The position numbers and the translations under genes were made by a program. Below are positions 11,066-21,587 of a DNA stretch of 64,000 bases, in pieces (position 1 is the stretch's first letter; every line of letters starts with the position of its first letter). The DNA is from Agelas oroides (taxonomy: Eukaryota; Porifera; Demospongiae; Agelasida; Agelasidae): NCBI GenBank assembly GCA_949130485.1, contig OX422201.1:3694516-3758515 (forward strand), in the 5' to 3' direction. The notes below the pieces were generated by a model. It made no database searches and was not told where the DNA came from. It saw only the letters and a list, made by a program, of their open reading frames with translations.

Positions 11066-12904
11066 ATATTAATCCCAAGTTTAATGTATTGCAAGGGAAA
11101 AGCCTGAGGGATCACTCTTGGTTCATTAGAACAGTCGCAATTATATACCAAATACAAATGCAAGTGAATATGTGTGTGTGAGTGCATTTCATTTCCTACA
11201 GACTCGTAAAGCAAATCCAGTTTACATCATCTCCACTTCTTTTGTAGACTGTTAAATTCCACGAGACATGACAATCATTACTTGTGTATGTGTAGAGGTT
11301 TATAAGCTCCTGGTACCAAGTAGGCCTACACCCATAAAGCTTATAATACTCTGAGGCTCATGTACGTATAAATAAAAACTGTAGAGTGTCTCTCAGGACC
11401 AGGTGTGCATGTGTATATTGTGTACTTCTTATCAGTGAGTGGGGGGAGGGGGGGGACTCAACCGTCATGATAACCATCTTGTAGTAAGCCATATTTTACA
11501 GCCTACACACAACCACTACATTATAATTACTCTTCTCCCAACGGCTTCTGTGGTACTGCAGTCACAAGTCCTACTGTGGCATGTTGTGTGGGCAGATCAA
11601 AGGACGGTCACCCAGGCATAAACATTGAAAATAGATAAACTTGTATATAACTTACTACTGTATTGAATGTGGATCTTCATATTTGAAACACATATTCTAC
11701 AATGCACTTCATGAAATTTTAATTGCTAATTAAATCATTCCAAAATGGCTGCTGCAGGAGCCCCTACCCCGTAACCTAAAATTTATAACTATAAGTTCCT
11801 AAAATGCTACAGTGGTACAATTTGCAGAAGTGTTAACTAGGCAAGGGTAAACAAAACTACAGAGAGTTTTACTACCTATCATGCCTATGAGAGGTAGGCT
11901 ACAATTGGACAGGTTTCACCTGAAGTGTGAACAGTACCACAAAGTTTATCAGAAACTCAAAATACTTGGTGTAAGTCAAACATAGAGAAGAAATTTACAG
12001 AGCAAATTGTGGATACATATAAATATGAAGTAGTATGCATTTGTAACTGCATGGCAGTCACCGCTACGAAATACAAGAGAGTTCATGGGTGCTGATCCTT
12101 TCCAATGTTTTGAGAAGTATTTTTCTAGTGCTTAGGGTGGTGGCCAAGGAAGCGTTAACCAGAACACAGTAAAATTAATTAACTAATAATTAACTGCGAC
12201 ACTGTCTGTGGAATATTTTTAGTGTGAAGAAATTTGTCGTCCTGCTTCTGGTTGGCCCTGTTCAATGTCTGGGAAGCATTATATCTCCTCCTTCACTCCT
12301 GTACATGTACACCGTGCCATGCTCACATTAGCCTATCAACTTTCCACTCATTTCTGCAGTCAATTCCACATTTGTCCACAAGTACATGGTGAATATTGTG
12401 TCACATTTGCCATAATAAGCTATGCATGGCTATGTCAGAGGCACTGTATCTTGACATCACAAGGGAAATACAGTGCCTCTGGCATCTAGCACAGTCTGGA
12501 TACAGTAGCTCCGATGTCACACACTGACAGCATAAACTAGCTAATTTCTGGGCTTAGAATAGTGCTACACTGCTTTACCTGCCACAAACTAATCACCACT
12601 TGCACAGTATCTCAGATAAAGCCCATGGACATAATAAGGTCTCAGCCTGTGGCCATAATCTTTGTTTTGTCACAAGGGCTGTATCTGAGATAATTCCCTT
12701 GTACTCATACAATAACTATTACAATTAGATTGGCAAATTCCAAGAGACACAGATAAAAAATCATAGCATGTACATGCGTAGGCTGCATCCTGACCACACT
12801 TCTTATCAGTGTAAGGTCAATTGCTCTATAATCCTCTACAACCCTGAGTGCAATATGTATCATGCTAGTGTTGGTGTCAGACTATGCAGAGATACACTGA
12901 AAGT
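11066..12904. other. No gene; one short hairpin
   Basis: A hairpin at about 12433-12484 pairs TGTCAGAGGCACTGTAT with ATACAGTGCCTCTGGCA. A G-rich stretch lies near 11440-11456. No coding exon or RNA gene is supported. Confidence 0.4.
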
Positions 12905-12975
12905 GAAAAGCTAGCATCAAACTGAGGGTCACTGGCTTGAGCCACCAGTGCTCTACCACTGAGCTACATACAAGC
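12905..12975 (-). tRNA. tRNA-like pseudogene or tRNA-derived SINE head
   Basis: On the minus strand the sequence reads TGTAGCTCAGTGGTAGAGC, a near-perfect polymerase III A box. It is followed by an anticodon-arm-like stem (CTGGT/GCCAG) with loop GGCTCAA and a weak B-box-like TTTGATGCTAG. The loop lacks the usual pyrimidine-U start, and the acceptor stem does not close cleanly. A functional tRNA is unlikely; a tRNA-derived SINE or tRNA pseudogene fits better. Confidence 0.4.
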
Positions 12976-13065
12976 AGTGGAAAACCACCAGCCCTTACAA
13001 TCCTCTATGTGTATTGCACAGGTGGTACTGATTCATTGGCCTGAGGAAAATGTGTACGCTCAGGA

Positions 13066-13124
13066 TATTCCAATATGGTTACTCAGAATAATTGGAAACA
13101 GTAACCATATTGGAATATTCTTGG
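13066..13124. repeat. Short hairpin around CCAATATGGTTACT
   Basis: ATATTCCAATATGGTTACT (about 13070-13088) is matched by AGTAACCATATTGGAATAT (about 13104-13122) around a ~15 bp loop. No target duplication or coding content. Confidence 0.7.
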
Positions 13125-13975
13125 TTACTGCTTTATAGCTTTTATTTGCATGTTGTGGAGATCATCAGTCTCATGCTCAGTTGTAAATGTCATACTTATT
13201 GTGTTTATACAAGTAATAATTAGGAACATATACTTCCTCAATTTTCACCTCACGACATCAAACATGTCTTGAAGAGTCTTACTGTTCAAGCTGAGTAGTT
13301 CACACAAGACTGGAATTCTGTCTACTGCTTGAAGCTATGGCTGAATGATGCAGTCTAGTGTATTATTTGAAGTCCCATTCCCCTTACATGTATGTCCACC
13401 ACAGGGAAAACCTGTCTGTGGAGGTGGTCAAAGCACAGACATTCACATGTGTTGAACCATGTTTTTTTTGTTTGTTTGTTTTTTGTTTGCAGCATGCTCT
13501 TTCACTTCCATGTATGTCACTGTGAAGCAAAAGGGAGGCTAGAAACCTCAGAGATACCCATTATTGAGTGATGATTCTTAGGCTATGCTCTGGGACTTGC
13601 ATGGGATCATAAATCCCTGGCTACTGTGCTATTTAACTGAAATAAATCTACAACTTCCTCTCAAAAAAAAACAAGACAGAGGTAAGGCTAACAAGAGGAC
13701 ATGTTTGCAAGCTTGTGTAATGCAGGATGCAATTCTATACAGGAAAGTGAATCTTGTTAGAGGGCATACAAAAGATTTATAGTGCAAAAAGGTCATTCTA
13801 GTAGTCCATTCCAGTGCTCCCAGACCAGTGATTATTGACAGCCTCATCAACAGGACCATGGTGGTAATGGTAAACAGTACCATGATTTGTAGTACAGTAG
13901 TTTTCAGGTTGGTTGAGGGAATGGCTGCAGAGTAGCAGATCACTCATGTGTGCAATGGCTACGTCAAATAACTTG
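13125..13975. other. No recognisable gene
   Basis: A T/G-rich microsatellite-like run lies near 13464-13490. Opposite-strand frames at 13585-13998 are short and lack domains. Confidence 0.4.
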
Positions 13976-13977
13976 CC

Positions 13978-14034
13978 ATTATAGTAACCACTGAACATCT
14001 GAGCTGCTCAGACCAGATGTTCAGTGGTTACTAT
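13978..14034. repeat. Hairpin around AGTAACCACTGAACATCTG
   Basis: ATAGTAACCACTGAACATCTG is mirrored by AGATGTTCAGTGGTTACTAT around a loop of about 13 bp. It may be a minimal MITE, but no duplication was identified. Confidence 0.7.
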
Positions 14035-14055
14035 CTGCAAGAGGATGGTTGTAAG

Positions 14056-14730
14056 GGGAAACTATAAACACTGGACCCGTGACCCGAGGACTGGGGACCC
14101 AAGGACCAGGGACCTGAGGACGTAGCTGTGTTGCACTTAGTGTTTATGACAGAAATGCAACTTGTGTCAATGTTCTAAACCCAAACATACGGCTGTATCA
14201 TTGTGAGTCATAGAGTCCACATTGTTACGGACACAAAAGACGCTCTTTACACAGATTGTGCTATTTCACATTATCTGCTAGCTTCCTTTATCCTTTCTTC
14301 ACTCTGCAAAACTCAACTTTGTTGCATGCAAGACTACTAGCGTAACTAGCTATACGCACAGAGGTCCCGGGGACAAGGTCACATGCAAGTAGTCTCGAGA
14401 CTCTCTCGCTTTGTGCGGGCAAGTATGCCTTGCAAAACTGTCATTAGACTACACTGAGGATCAAAGAAGTCAGAGGATAGTTTGAAATAGCTTTGTCTGC
14501 TATAAATAACGCTGTCGGTGTGCATAGTGACGGAGTGCATAGTGGCGGGGCACAAGACATAGCCATGACTTAAGCTTGTATAGCATTAGCACAGATTGCT
14601 TGTATAGTTGTATTTTAACTGCTACAGTGCAACACAGCCCTCAAGACTCTGGATCCTTGGGGTCTTCGGATCCTTGGGGTCTTTGGGTCCTCAGGTCCTT
14701 GGGTCCCCGGTCCAGTGTTTATAGTTTCCA
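14056..14730. mobile_element. TIR element with 9-bp target duplication
   Basis: The left end GGGAAACTATAAACACTGGA is matched by TCCAGTGTTTATAGTTTCCA on the right. Inside each end lie opposed GGACC/GGGTCC-rich repeats (14075-14120 and 14650-14710). The 9-mer GGTTGTAAG flanks it at 14047-14055 and 14731-14739. A 9-bp duplication fits Mutator-type or Merlin-type transposition. There is no transposase frame. Confidence 0.75.
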
Positions 14731-15330
14731 GGTTGTAAGACGATCAGGGTCAACTCCTCTCTGGTTGTCTTACACAATTAGCCAAAACAAACATCTGATA
14801 AGCTCAACTCCCCTGCAACCAGGGCAACCACTTTGTGGTTAAACAACCAATTCATTTTTGCATCTCTTGCTGAGCATGGAGACCTAGGTAATGCATGAAC
14901 TGATTGGCAGTGTCCAATACCTTATTACTAACTGTGTCTCATTGAGCCTACATTTGGTCATAGTACAGTGGCAGATCCAGGGGGGGGGGGGGGGGGGGGG
15001 GGGGGGGATTCCATGGTTGCCATGGAAACCCCCTTCGCCAGCACCATTGCAGTATTTTATTTACCGCTGGCAGTTGGTTGCGTGCATGTGTGCCAAGACA
15101 ACCCAGAAAGTGAAAATTCATTAGCAGTGTCCTACGAGAGTGCTTCCTAAGAGCTGAAAGTCATGCAGATAAAAACTTTCACACTTTGTAAAGAAAATCA
15201 CTTTTTGGGTATTTGTTCACATCACTCGGAGATGTACACACACTAGCCAAGAAGACCAAGACGATGTGTGAAGTTCCTTACTCTACTTCTATTGTGCTTT
15301 AGGGTGATTTCGCTTTGCTTAGGGTTGAAT
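14731..15330. repeat. No gene; G28 homopolymer beside GCAGATCCAGG
   Basis: The run of 28 G at 14980-15007 directly follows CAGTGGCAGATCCAG. A similar C-rich tract lies beside CTGGATCCGCCCC at 30190-30235 on the other strand, so the homopolymer may be tied to a small repeat family. Frames across the tract (14891-15150) are artefacts of simple sequence. Confidence 0.6.
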
Positions 15331-15637
15331 TAGTCTCGCAGGCCAGACTCTCGCGGGGAGAGGAGAGTCTGGTCAAATTCCCATTAGCCTTTTGTGTTGC
15401 ATACTCAGCAGCAGGGTGCCTAATGAAGTAGGTGTAAACATAATTGGGACGTGTTCTGAACAGGCAAGACTTCCGTCACAACACCACGCACTCTAAGCAG
15501 TGTGCCAAAAAAGGCAACTGCGGCTCCTCCATTCGTCACTAACCCAATTAACATGCCAAGAAATTCTTGGTGTGAGACAATGATGGGAATTTGACCGGAC
15601 TCTCCTCCCCCCCATGAGAGTCTGGCCTGCGACACTA
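15331..15637. mobile_element. Palindromic TAGTCTCG-family element, exact 9-bp TSD
   Basis: TAGTCTCGCAGGCCAGACTC at the left pairs with GAGTCTGGCCTGCGACACTA at the right, and inner arms (GGAGAGTCTGGTCAAATTCC) pair as well. GGGTTGAAT occurs immediately outside both ends (15322-15330 and 15638-15646). The ~230 bp centre has no supported coding frame, and shares words such as AATTCTTGG with the element at 61080-61295. Confidence 0.85.
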
Positions 15638-15646
15638 GGGTTGAAT

Positions 15647-16022
15647 TGGGTTTTAGTAGGTTATTAATTTATTCCAAAATTCCAGTTGTCACTCAAGGGA
15701 CTCCCACCCAGCCACTCTATATAGTGTCCTAACCGCTAACATGTCTTGAATTAATGTATGATTCCAAGTGTTCAGAGCCACTGTCAGAGCAGGATAGTGT
15801 AATACACATTTCAGAAAATTTACAGCTTGCATATGGGAGCATGAGTGGAAGCATATGTTGCTAGCCCCACCTCTTCCCTATTGTTGGTAAACAACTCACA
15901 GTTCTGCTCCACACACAATGATGGCTCTCGATGAATGTGTAGTCGCGATACAAACTGATGAACAACTGTGCAGATCCAAAGGTATGCTGTTGTCATAAAA
16001 CAACTGAGCAGCATATATCCTG
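15647..16022. other. No gene; eroded fragment of the TTAA element
   Basis: At about 15815-15945 the words GAGTGGAAGCATATG, GCTAGCCCCACCTCTTCCC, AAACAACTCACAGTTCTG and CCACACACAATG follow the order of the central part of the 1 kb TTAA family with many changes. The rest is unassigned. Confidence 0.45.
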
Positions 16023-16251
16023 CAGGGTTCTCGCTAGGCCTTTAGAGGATGGTTTTGCACCATTTGGTTAATTGCAGCACTATTTGGTTAATTGCAGCAC
16101 TATTTGGATGTGGTGAATTTTGGTAAGAGCACCATTTGGATCACTTCCTAAACCCTGCCCATAGCAGTTACTATCCTGGCTTCCCACTTAACATTTCTGT
16201 AGAGAGACCTGCTATGCACCATTTGGAAGTTGATTTCTAGTTAGAACCCTG
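16023..16251. mobile_element. hAT-like MITE with CAGGGTTCT termini, 8-bp TSD
   Basis: The element starts CAGGGTTCTCGCTAG and ends CTAGTTAGAACCCTG. ATATCCTG is directly repeated outside both ends (16015-16022 and 16252-16259). CAGGG termini with an 8-bp duplication are typical of hAT-derived MITEs. The inside repeats GCACCATTTGG-type words and is non-coding. Confidence 0.8.
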
Positions 16252-17005
16252 ATATCCTGTATGGGGGAGTTCAATGAACTTTTGACTTTGACTTTTGACT
16301 CACGTGAGAACTGCGACAAAAAAAAATAATGAACGTGCTACAGGCAGCATAGGCATGGTCGAGGCCAATTGAATATTCGAGTGAATACCCCCCCCCCCCC
16401 CCCCCCCTCTCCCTCCCCCCAACTTTGGACTTAATATTGTGCACAAAAAGAGTGAGGGCGTATTATCACCAGTTTATGATTATTATCAGGCAACCCAGTG
16501 TCATAGGATATTGTCTCCCCTGGAACTAACAGTCTAAGGATATGGATATGCCCCCCCATCCCACCTGGACAACTTGCATGTACTAGGATGGAAACTCCGT
16601 CCCTGGAGTAAAATCTCCGAATATATTTGGGCAATAGTATCAATTCGCCAACTATATAAAGACCGCTGGGCTAAGTGGGTTTTCACTCGCACCTACGTAC
16701 ACTTCAACATCCTGTTGGATACAAAATGACAATGGAGGGTTTAGCTACAAAGGTAGCAAGCGGGCCTAACCAACAATAGTTTAATGCACAAACCACTTAT
16801 TGCACAGCCGGAGGAAATACCTGTCATGGTAAAAATGTACGCCCCAAATCGGTTCCCCCCGGAACTAGTGTTTTGATAAATAAGGACCTCCCAGAACTTA
16901 TTTACTACAAAATATGGACTGCACTAATGTCTACTTGAACATGAAGCGAGGAGGCAGTAATTTTGACTCTGCAGCAAAATGTACATATTGAGAGAGTATC
17001 ATGCG
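16252..17005. repeat. No gene; poly-C tract
   Basis: A C run of about 20 bases lies near 16387-16408, followed by a C/T-rich stretch. No exon or element boundary is seen in the remainder. The minus frame 16431-16643 has no domain. Confidence 0.4.
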
Positions 17006-17124
17006 GAGAGAGTATCAACAAAACAACAGGGAGCAGAGATGAACAATGGAGATGATACTGTAGTCAAGTATCTCATCTCCATCGTTCATCTCTGCTCCCT
17101 GTTGTTTTGTTGATACTTTCTCTG
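17006..17124. repeat. Near-perfect ~57 bp-arm hairpin
   Basis: The left arm starting GAGTATCAACAAAACAACAG is the reverse complement of the right arm ending GTTGTTTTGTTGATACT. The arms extend through GGGAGCAGAGATGAAC and the loop is only a few bases (near 17062-17070). Such a cruciform-prone palindrome is likely a small MITE. Confidence 0.8.
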
Positions 17125-18542
17125 TTTCTCTCTGCCAATGCAGCAATCTGATTGCCACCAAAAGGGAACAGCATCTTACTCTGACATGTGTCGATTCAAC
17201 CTTAGCGCCTTCACAACTCCTGATTTGACTTCATGTGGCTGGCCTATAGTGGGAACGAATTTTTCAGAGTGGGTCTAAATATTTCAGAAAAATTTGTTCC
17301 AGAGGGAACCAATTTTAGGGGGGTCCAAATTATACCTTAGGATTGGCGCTCCACCCTAGGACCACAGTTTTGGTACAGGGGAATGGGGTAGGAGCTTCTG
17401 TCCAAGGGGAGATAACTGGGGCGAGCCTGAATGAGCCCCACACTAGCGAGACTGCATTGTGCACATGTGCGTATACATATGCTTGTTTGCTTGCTTGTAG
17501 CCATATACCATAAATTTTAAATGAGCGCATTTAAATTTACAAAGATCGAGCTCATGCACTCAGTAAGTGAAGGGCTATTGCCAGAGTGCAGCGCCGACGA
17601 CCCGGAATGGGGACGACTGAAGTTGAAGCATGCATGACGAGTTTACTTCTGGTTTGTGCTGCTAAGGATCATCTACGGTAGGCTGCTCACAGGCAGTACA
17701 AATTTTAGTTATGACGGTGGTTGAGGTCCGCTTCAGGTAAGGGCCATGCATAAACCGTACTCATAAGTGCCAGAAATTCTGCTCATGGTTTCAGTGTAAA
17801 GCTTAGTCCATGCATGAGTAGTCACAGTAACTGCTTTGGTGCTGGCATATGTGATACGTACCTAGCTATCTCTGGTGAGGGCTTACCTGCTTATGCATCA
17901 TCAAGTTTGGCTTATTACACTCGTGTAACAGTAGACAGTGACAAATCCTGCTGTGTGCCATGACAAATTAGTAAATCAGCAGTTTGCTGCTCACTTAGGC
18001 TCACCCCACAATGATGAATCATCTGACTAGGATAGAAGCTCCCCTGGAACTACTGTGTAGGGGAGGTCATGTCCTTGGTGACACCGAATATACTTTGTTT
18101 CCCTCCATTTTTTCTTTCTTTCTTTCTTTCTTTTTAAGATTTTTTCGAGCCTAACCACAGTTGCCAAGTGAGAACTAGTGCATGTCGTTAGGTGCATATG
18201 AGCGGGCTGTGTTAGTCGCCTTTATTAAGTACATGCATGCTGCTGATTTATTAAAGATTGATTTTCTAATTACAGCAGGAATGGTTCAGAGAAAGCCATA
18301 GCAGCTAATGGCAGTCCAAGGCGAGGTGAATTACATTTACCTCACCTTGGATATGGCTTAAAATTGATCTTGATTTCTACAGAGAAAGCCATGCCCACCG
18401 CTTCGTTCTGAAGCACGTCCTCCAACGGCATGTACACATACAACATATTAGCACCCTGAACCACAGTGTCCTGAAACGGCAAGCCTAGATGCATGCACTT
18501 GGCATTTGAGTGGTGCCAACAGCTACTACTTCACTATCACTC
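17125..18542. other. No gene; small repeats
   Basis: The palindromic word GGGGCGAGCCTGAATGAGCC lies at 17418 (relative at 30605). A TTTC microsatellite runs about 18112-18135, and a hairpin (CCAAGGCGAGGTGAATTACA mirrored just downstream) at 18317-18351. No exon supported. Confidence 0.4.
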
Positions 18543-18761
18543 CTACTCACCTTGGTAACTTCCCTCATTAGTAAACTGAATACCATCATTATTGTACTCA
18601 TCAACTGAATAATGTTTTCCTGGATCCTTATATCCTCTCTGGGGGGTGGTCTTGCCACATTGGTATCTGGCATAGCCCATTTTTGCCAGAAAACAAAGGT
18701 CTTCCTGATCCCAAGCTGCGGGACATGGACCCCAGAGTATCTTGTAGCCAACTAACACCAT
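18543..18761 (-). CDS. Candidate internal or first exon of unknown gene
   Basis: The minus-strand frame gives about 70 residues starting at an ATG near 18759, with motifs such as WGPCPAAWDQEDLCFL and YARYQCGKTTPQ (three Cys). It ends at CAAG followed by GTGAGT, a good splice donor. The composition (Trp, Tyr, Cys, acidic residues) looks protein-like, more so than its neighbours. I do not recognise the family and found no partner exon nearby. It could be an exon of a secreted protein or a chance frame. Confidence 0.3.
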   Translation of the reverse strand: MVLVGYKILWGPCPAAWDQEDLCFLAKMGYARYQCGKTTPQRGYKDPGKHYSVDEYNNDGIQFTNEGSYQGE

Positions 18762-19181
18762 ATCCCTCCTCTTATGTGGTATCAGTAGTGTTTACAAGTC
18801 TTTTCAGAGGTGGTTAACTGATGGACACTGCATGCATGCTAGCTGCAAGTACACGGTTAAAACTCTTTATTGAGACTCAACTGAATAACTAACTGAACAC
18901 ATACAAAAATCTAAAACGTATAGAAGACACAACAAGACCGGCTGCATGGGGTGCAATACAACAATGGAGCCAGGTGCGCATAAAGCGCAAGGACTAACCG
19001 GAAACTAATAACATATGATAATATTATAGAAAATTATTAACTAGCAAACACTACAGGTCTCCCTGAAATAACACCATACCCCTCCTTTTTTGTTGGACCC
19101 ACAGTGGCCCCCAATGTTGGTTGTCCGAAACTAATCAACTCTAGTACCTGCAGTTTTTCACTTTCTTTCATTAAAAACGCA

Positions 19182-20340
19182 TTAAGGTGGTGGCGGAAGT
19201 CACTCGGCGGAGGTTAACGAAAACATATATATATCGCACTTTCTCCCCTCACTGTTCCACTGAATCTATTCTGCATTTATATAAAACCCAAGTTCTTCCC
19301 ATACTTGAATACGGATGTGTTATCTGGGACCCACACTTCAAAAAGGACAAGATACTTCTGGAGAGCGTCCAACACTTTGCAATTCGAATTGCCACCAAGC
19401 CTTGGTCCAGTCACAACTTTAGTCCCCCATATGACCTACCATCTCTTGAATCACGGCGACAGTATCACAAACTACTTTATACCTTTAAATTTTTAAATGG
19501 CCTTTCCTTTTGCCCTCCTGGCTTTTTTACAATTAAAAGTAACCCTAACTTAAGAATTTATCATACTAAATGTCTAGAACAACCCTTCGCCAAAACTGTA
19601 TCTTTTTTTAATTCTTTTTTTTTGTTAGCTCAATTAAGCTTTGGAACTCCTTACCTAATGAAATAGTTTTAATTGACTCTATTACTTCTTTTAAAGGTAA
19701 TCTTAAAACCTTATTTTCATTGTAGCTCTCATCCGTATGAGCCATTGTCTTGTATACGTCACATTTTTTTTCTTGTTGTTGATGTTGTTGTTGTTGTTTT
19801 TTTATTTTTTATTTCGAGGTCCTTAATACTAGCTTCGGCTATTGGACTGTACACTGAATTGTTATAATTCATTGTTCAACATAAAAAAATAAAAATAAAA
19901 AATAAATAAAAAGGGGGAGAGGTGGGGCTAGTAATGCTTGCTTGCACTCGTGAATGAGCCCCTCCCGTAGACAAGCTGTGAATTTTTTGAAATGTGCATT
20001 CATTTTGGTGCAGTCAAAGTTGTCCATTCCAAGAGTAGCGACAAACGTGAGTCTAGCCTGACTTTGAGAGTAGCTCTGAACAAAATCTGGCACAGACTGA
20101 TTTCAGATACATTGGTGGTTAGGACGCTACCTACAGTGAGCATGTAGATGCGTCCATCGAGTGGCAATTTTGGGTTCATGAATCTATTAATGAGCTACTA
20201 AAACCCTTTTTAAAATTAGGCAAAGCAAGATTGCCCTAAAGCAAATCCTAACCCTGAAACTAGGAGTAACCCTGGTCCTGACTGTAACCCATGTTTATGT
20301 TTTCGTTAACCTCCACCGAAAGCCTTCACCGCCACCTTAA
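19182..20340. mobile_element. Chimeric TTAA element carrying a LINE 3' fragment
   Basis: TTAA at 19182-19185 is followed by GGTGGTGGCGGAAGTCACTC and GGCGGAGGTTAACGAAAACA. The right end mirrors this (TTTTCGTTAACCTCCACCGA, then CCACC) before TTAA at 20337-20340. The right half (about 19912-20336) is homologous to one half of the 1 kb TTAA copies at 48.5-52.3 kb. The left half is replaced by a LINE 3' end (19228-19905). Unlike those copies, both termini here carry the GGCGGAGGTTAACG word. Confidence 0.75.
19187..19910 (+). pseudogene. LINE reverse transcriptase C-terminal fragment
   Basis: The frame 19187-19666 (its first residues come from the surrounding TTAA element) contains TQVLPILEYGCVIWDPHFKK and VQHFAIRIATKPW. 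This is the typical segment after the RT domain of jockey/CR1-superfamily non-LTR retrotransposons; the LINE at 47718-48107 has the equivalent LIRPHMEYACPVWDPHLKK. The frame breaks near 19605 in a T run, then continues in another frame to about 19740. A T/G-rich tail and an A-rich terminus (19882-19912) resemble a LINE 3' end. It is 5'-truncated and non-functional. Confidence 0.75.
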
Positions 20341-21123
20341 CTCCGTATCAACGAAGTTGGCAATGACCAACGGTGATCGCTTTCTTCTGTAGTATTTAAT
20401 TTTTGATAAAGGCTAGTGCCTGCGTTTTTAAAGGAAGTTTTGAGCGTCCGGAATCGCTAGGCTCAGGTATCCCACGTTTCTTCAGGTTACATCCACACGG
20501 CAACGCATTCGTGCAACATGCACATTAGCGCAGCACCGTGGACATGACCTAAAACCCTGTGAACTCATAGTCACTTGTAGTACACTCTCACACAGTACCT
20601 TGTCGGCTTGTACTAGTCGTCTTTGGGTGCTTACCAACGTGGTAGAATCGTCCAAGAAAAGGACGAGCTTCACGTTTATGTGCTGCAACGCTTAAGTCGT
20701 ACATCGTGCAGATGAAGATCCACGTGAGCAAGTTAGTCTCGTACCCAGACCAATACAGGTGAGGTCTGGGTACGAGGCTAACTACAACCAGACACGACGG
20801 AGCCTGAGACCAAAATTTTCGCCCTTAATCTTGGTGCTCATCGTTCTGCTTCACTCCGTTAGCTTCGGTAAGTTGTCACTGAGCCAGGACTTCATTATTT
20901 ATTATGTTCATTAATTAATTCATGGTTCATTGATTCATCGCTTTTTCTTCGCACTTGGCACTGTAACAATTTCTTTCATATTTTTTCTTTCATTCTTTTT
21001 TATTTCTAATGGTATAGATGTGGATTATGCAAATTATCGCTGAGCCAGCCGCTCCGCACGAGCTTAGACGAATCGTGACAGGGTGGGAGAGTGTCCTGAG
21101 TGTTGCAGTGGGCATTGCATGCT
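20341..21123. other. No gene; one small palindromic element
   Basis: Apart from the element at 20734-20780, nothing supported. T-rich simple sequence lies near 20970-21003. Confidence 0.4.
20734..20780. mobile_element. Minimal palindromic TAGTCTCG element (47 bp)
   Basis: TAGTCTCGTACCCAGACC pairs with GGTCTGGGTACGAGGCTA around an 11-base loop. The flanking 9-mers do not match, so the insertion may be old or rearranged. This is one of the shortest members of the family. Confidence 0.7.
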
Positions 21124-21587
21124 TAGCCTCGTTCCCAGCCCTACCCCATTTTTGTTCTTCGGTTTGCGTTCAGTATAATACACGGAGGCGGAAGAGCGCG
21201 AAAAACGGGGAAGGCCTGGGAACACTTATCACGTGAATGACGTCAGGTGGACGCGAGGTGGACGTAGGGGGGGCGTTGCCCGACTACAAGTACGTGCGCA
21301 ATAAACCTGAGAGCGGGTTTCTTAGCGGTCAAGCGGAGTACTCGCGATCTTGTGAACGTCTGGGGTCTTGCCTAGTGTCGGAGCGCTCGATGATGAAGTC
21401 TAGTACGTTATTTCATGAATTTGAATGCGGACCCCGCCCCCCCTACGTCCACCTCGCGTCCACCTGACGTCATTCACGTGATAAGTGTTCCCAGGCCTTC
21501 CCCGTTTTTCGCGCTCTTCCACCTCCGTGTATTATACTGAACGCAAACCGAAGAACAAAAAACGGGGTAGGCCTGGGAACGAGGCTA
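21124..21587. mobile_element. Complete long palindromic TAGCCTCG element (464 bp)
   Basis: The ends TAGCCTCGTTCCCAGCCC and GGCCTGGGAACGAGGCTA are complementary, and nearly the whole element folds on itself. The arms carry TTGCGTTCAGTATAATACAC, GGCCTGGGAACACTTATCAC, TGACGTCA and GGACGCGAGGTGGACG. The apex is about 21280-21425. GGCATTGCT follows the right end, and GGCATTGC-ATGC-T precedes the left end, which looks like the same 9-mer with a 4-bp insertion. The CACGTG-like and TGACGTCA words occur once per arm. Confidence 0.8.

Noticed and set aside
12905-12975. Functional tRNA-Glu(CTC)
   Set aside because: Anticodon loop, T arm and acceptor stem deviate too much.
14980-15007. Sequencing error as full explanation for poly-G
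   Set aside because: Exact length may be wrong, but a comparable tract with the same neighbour word occurs at 30.2 kb, so it is kept as a weak finding.
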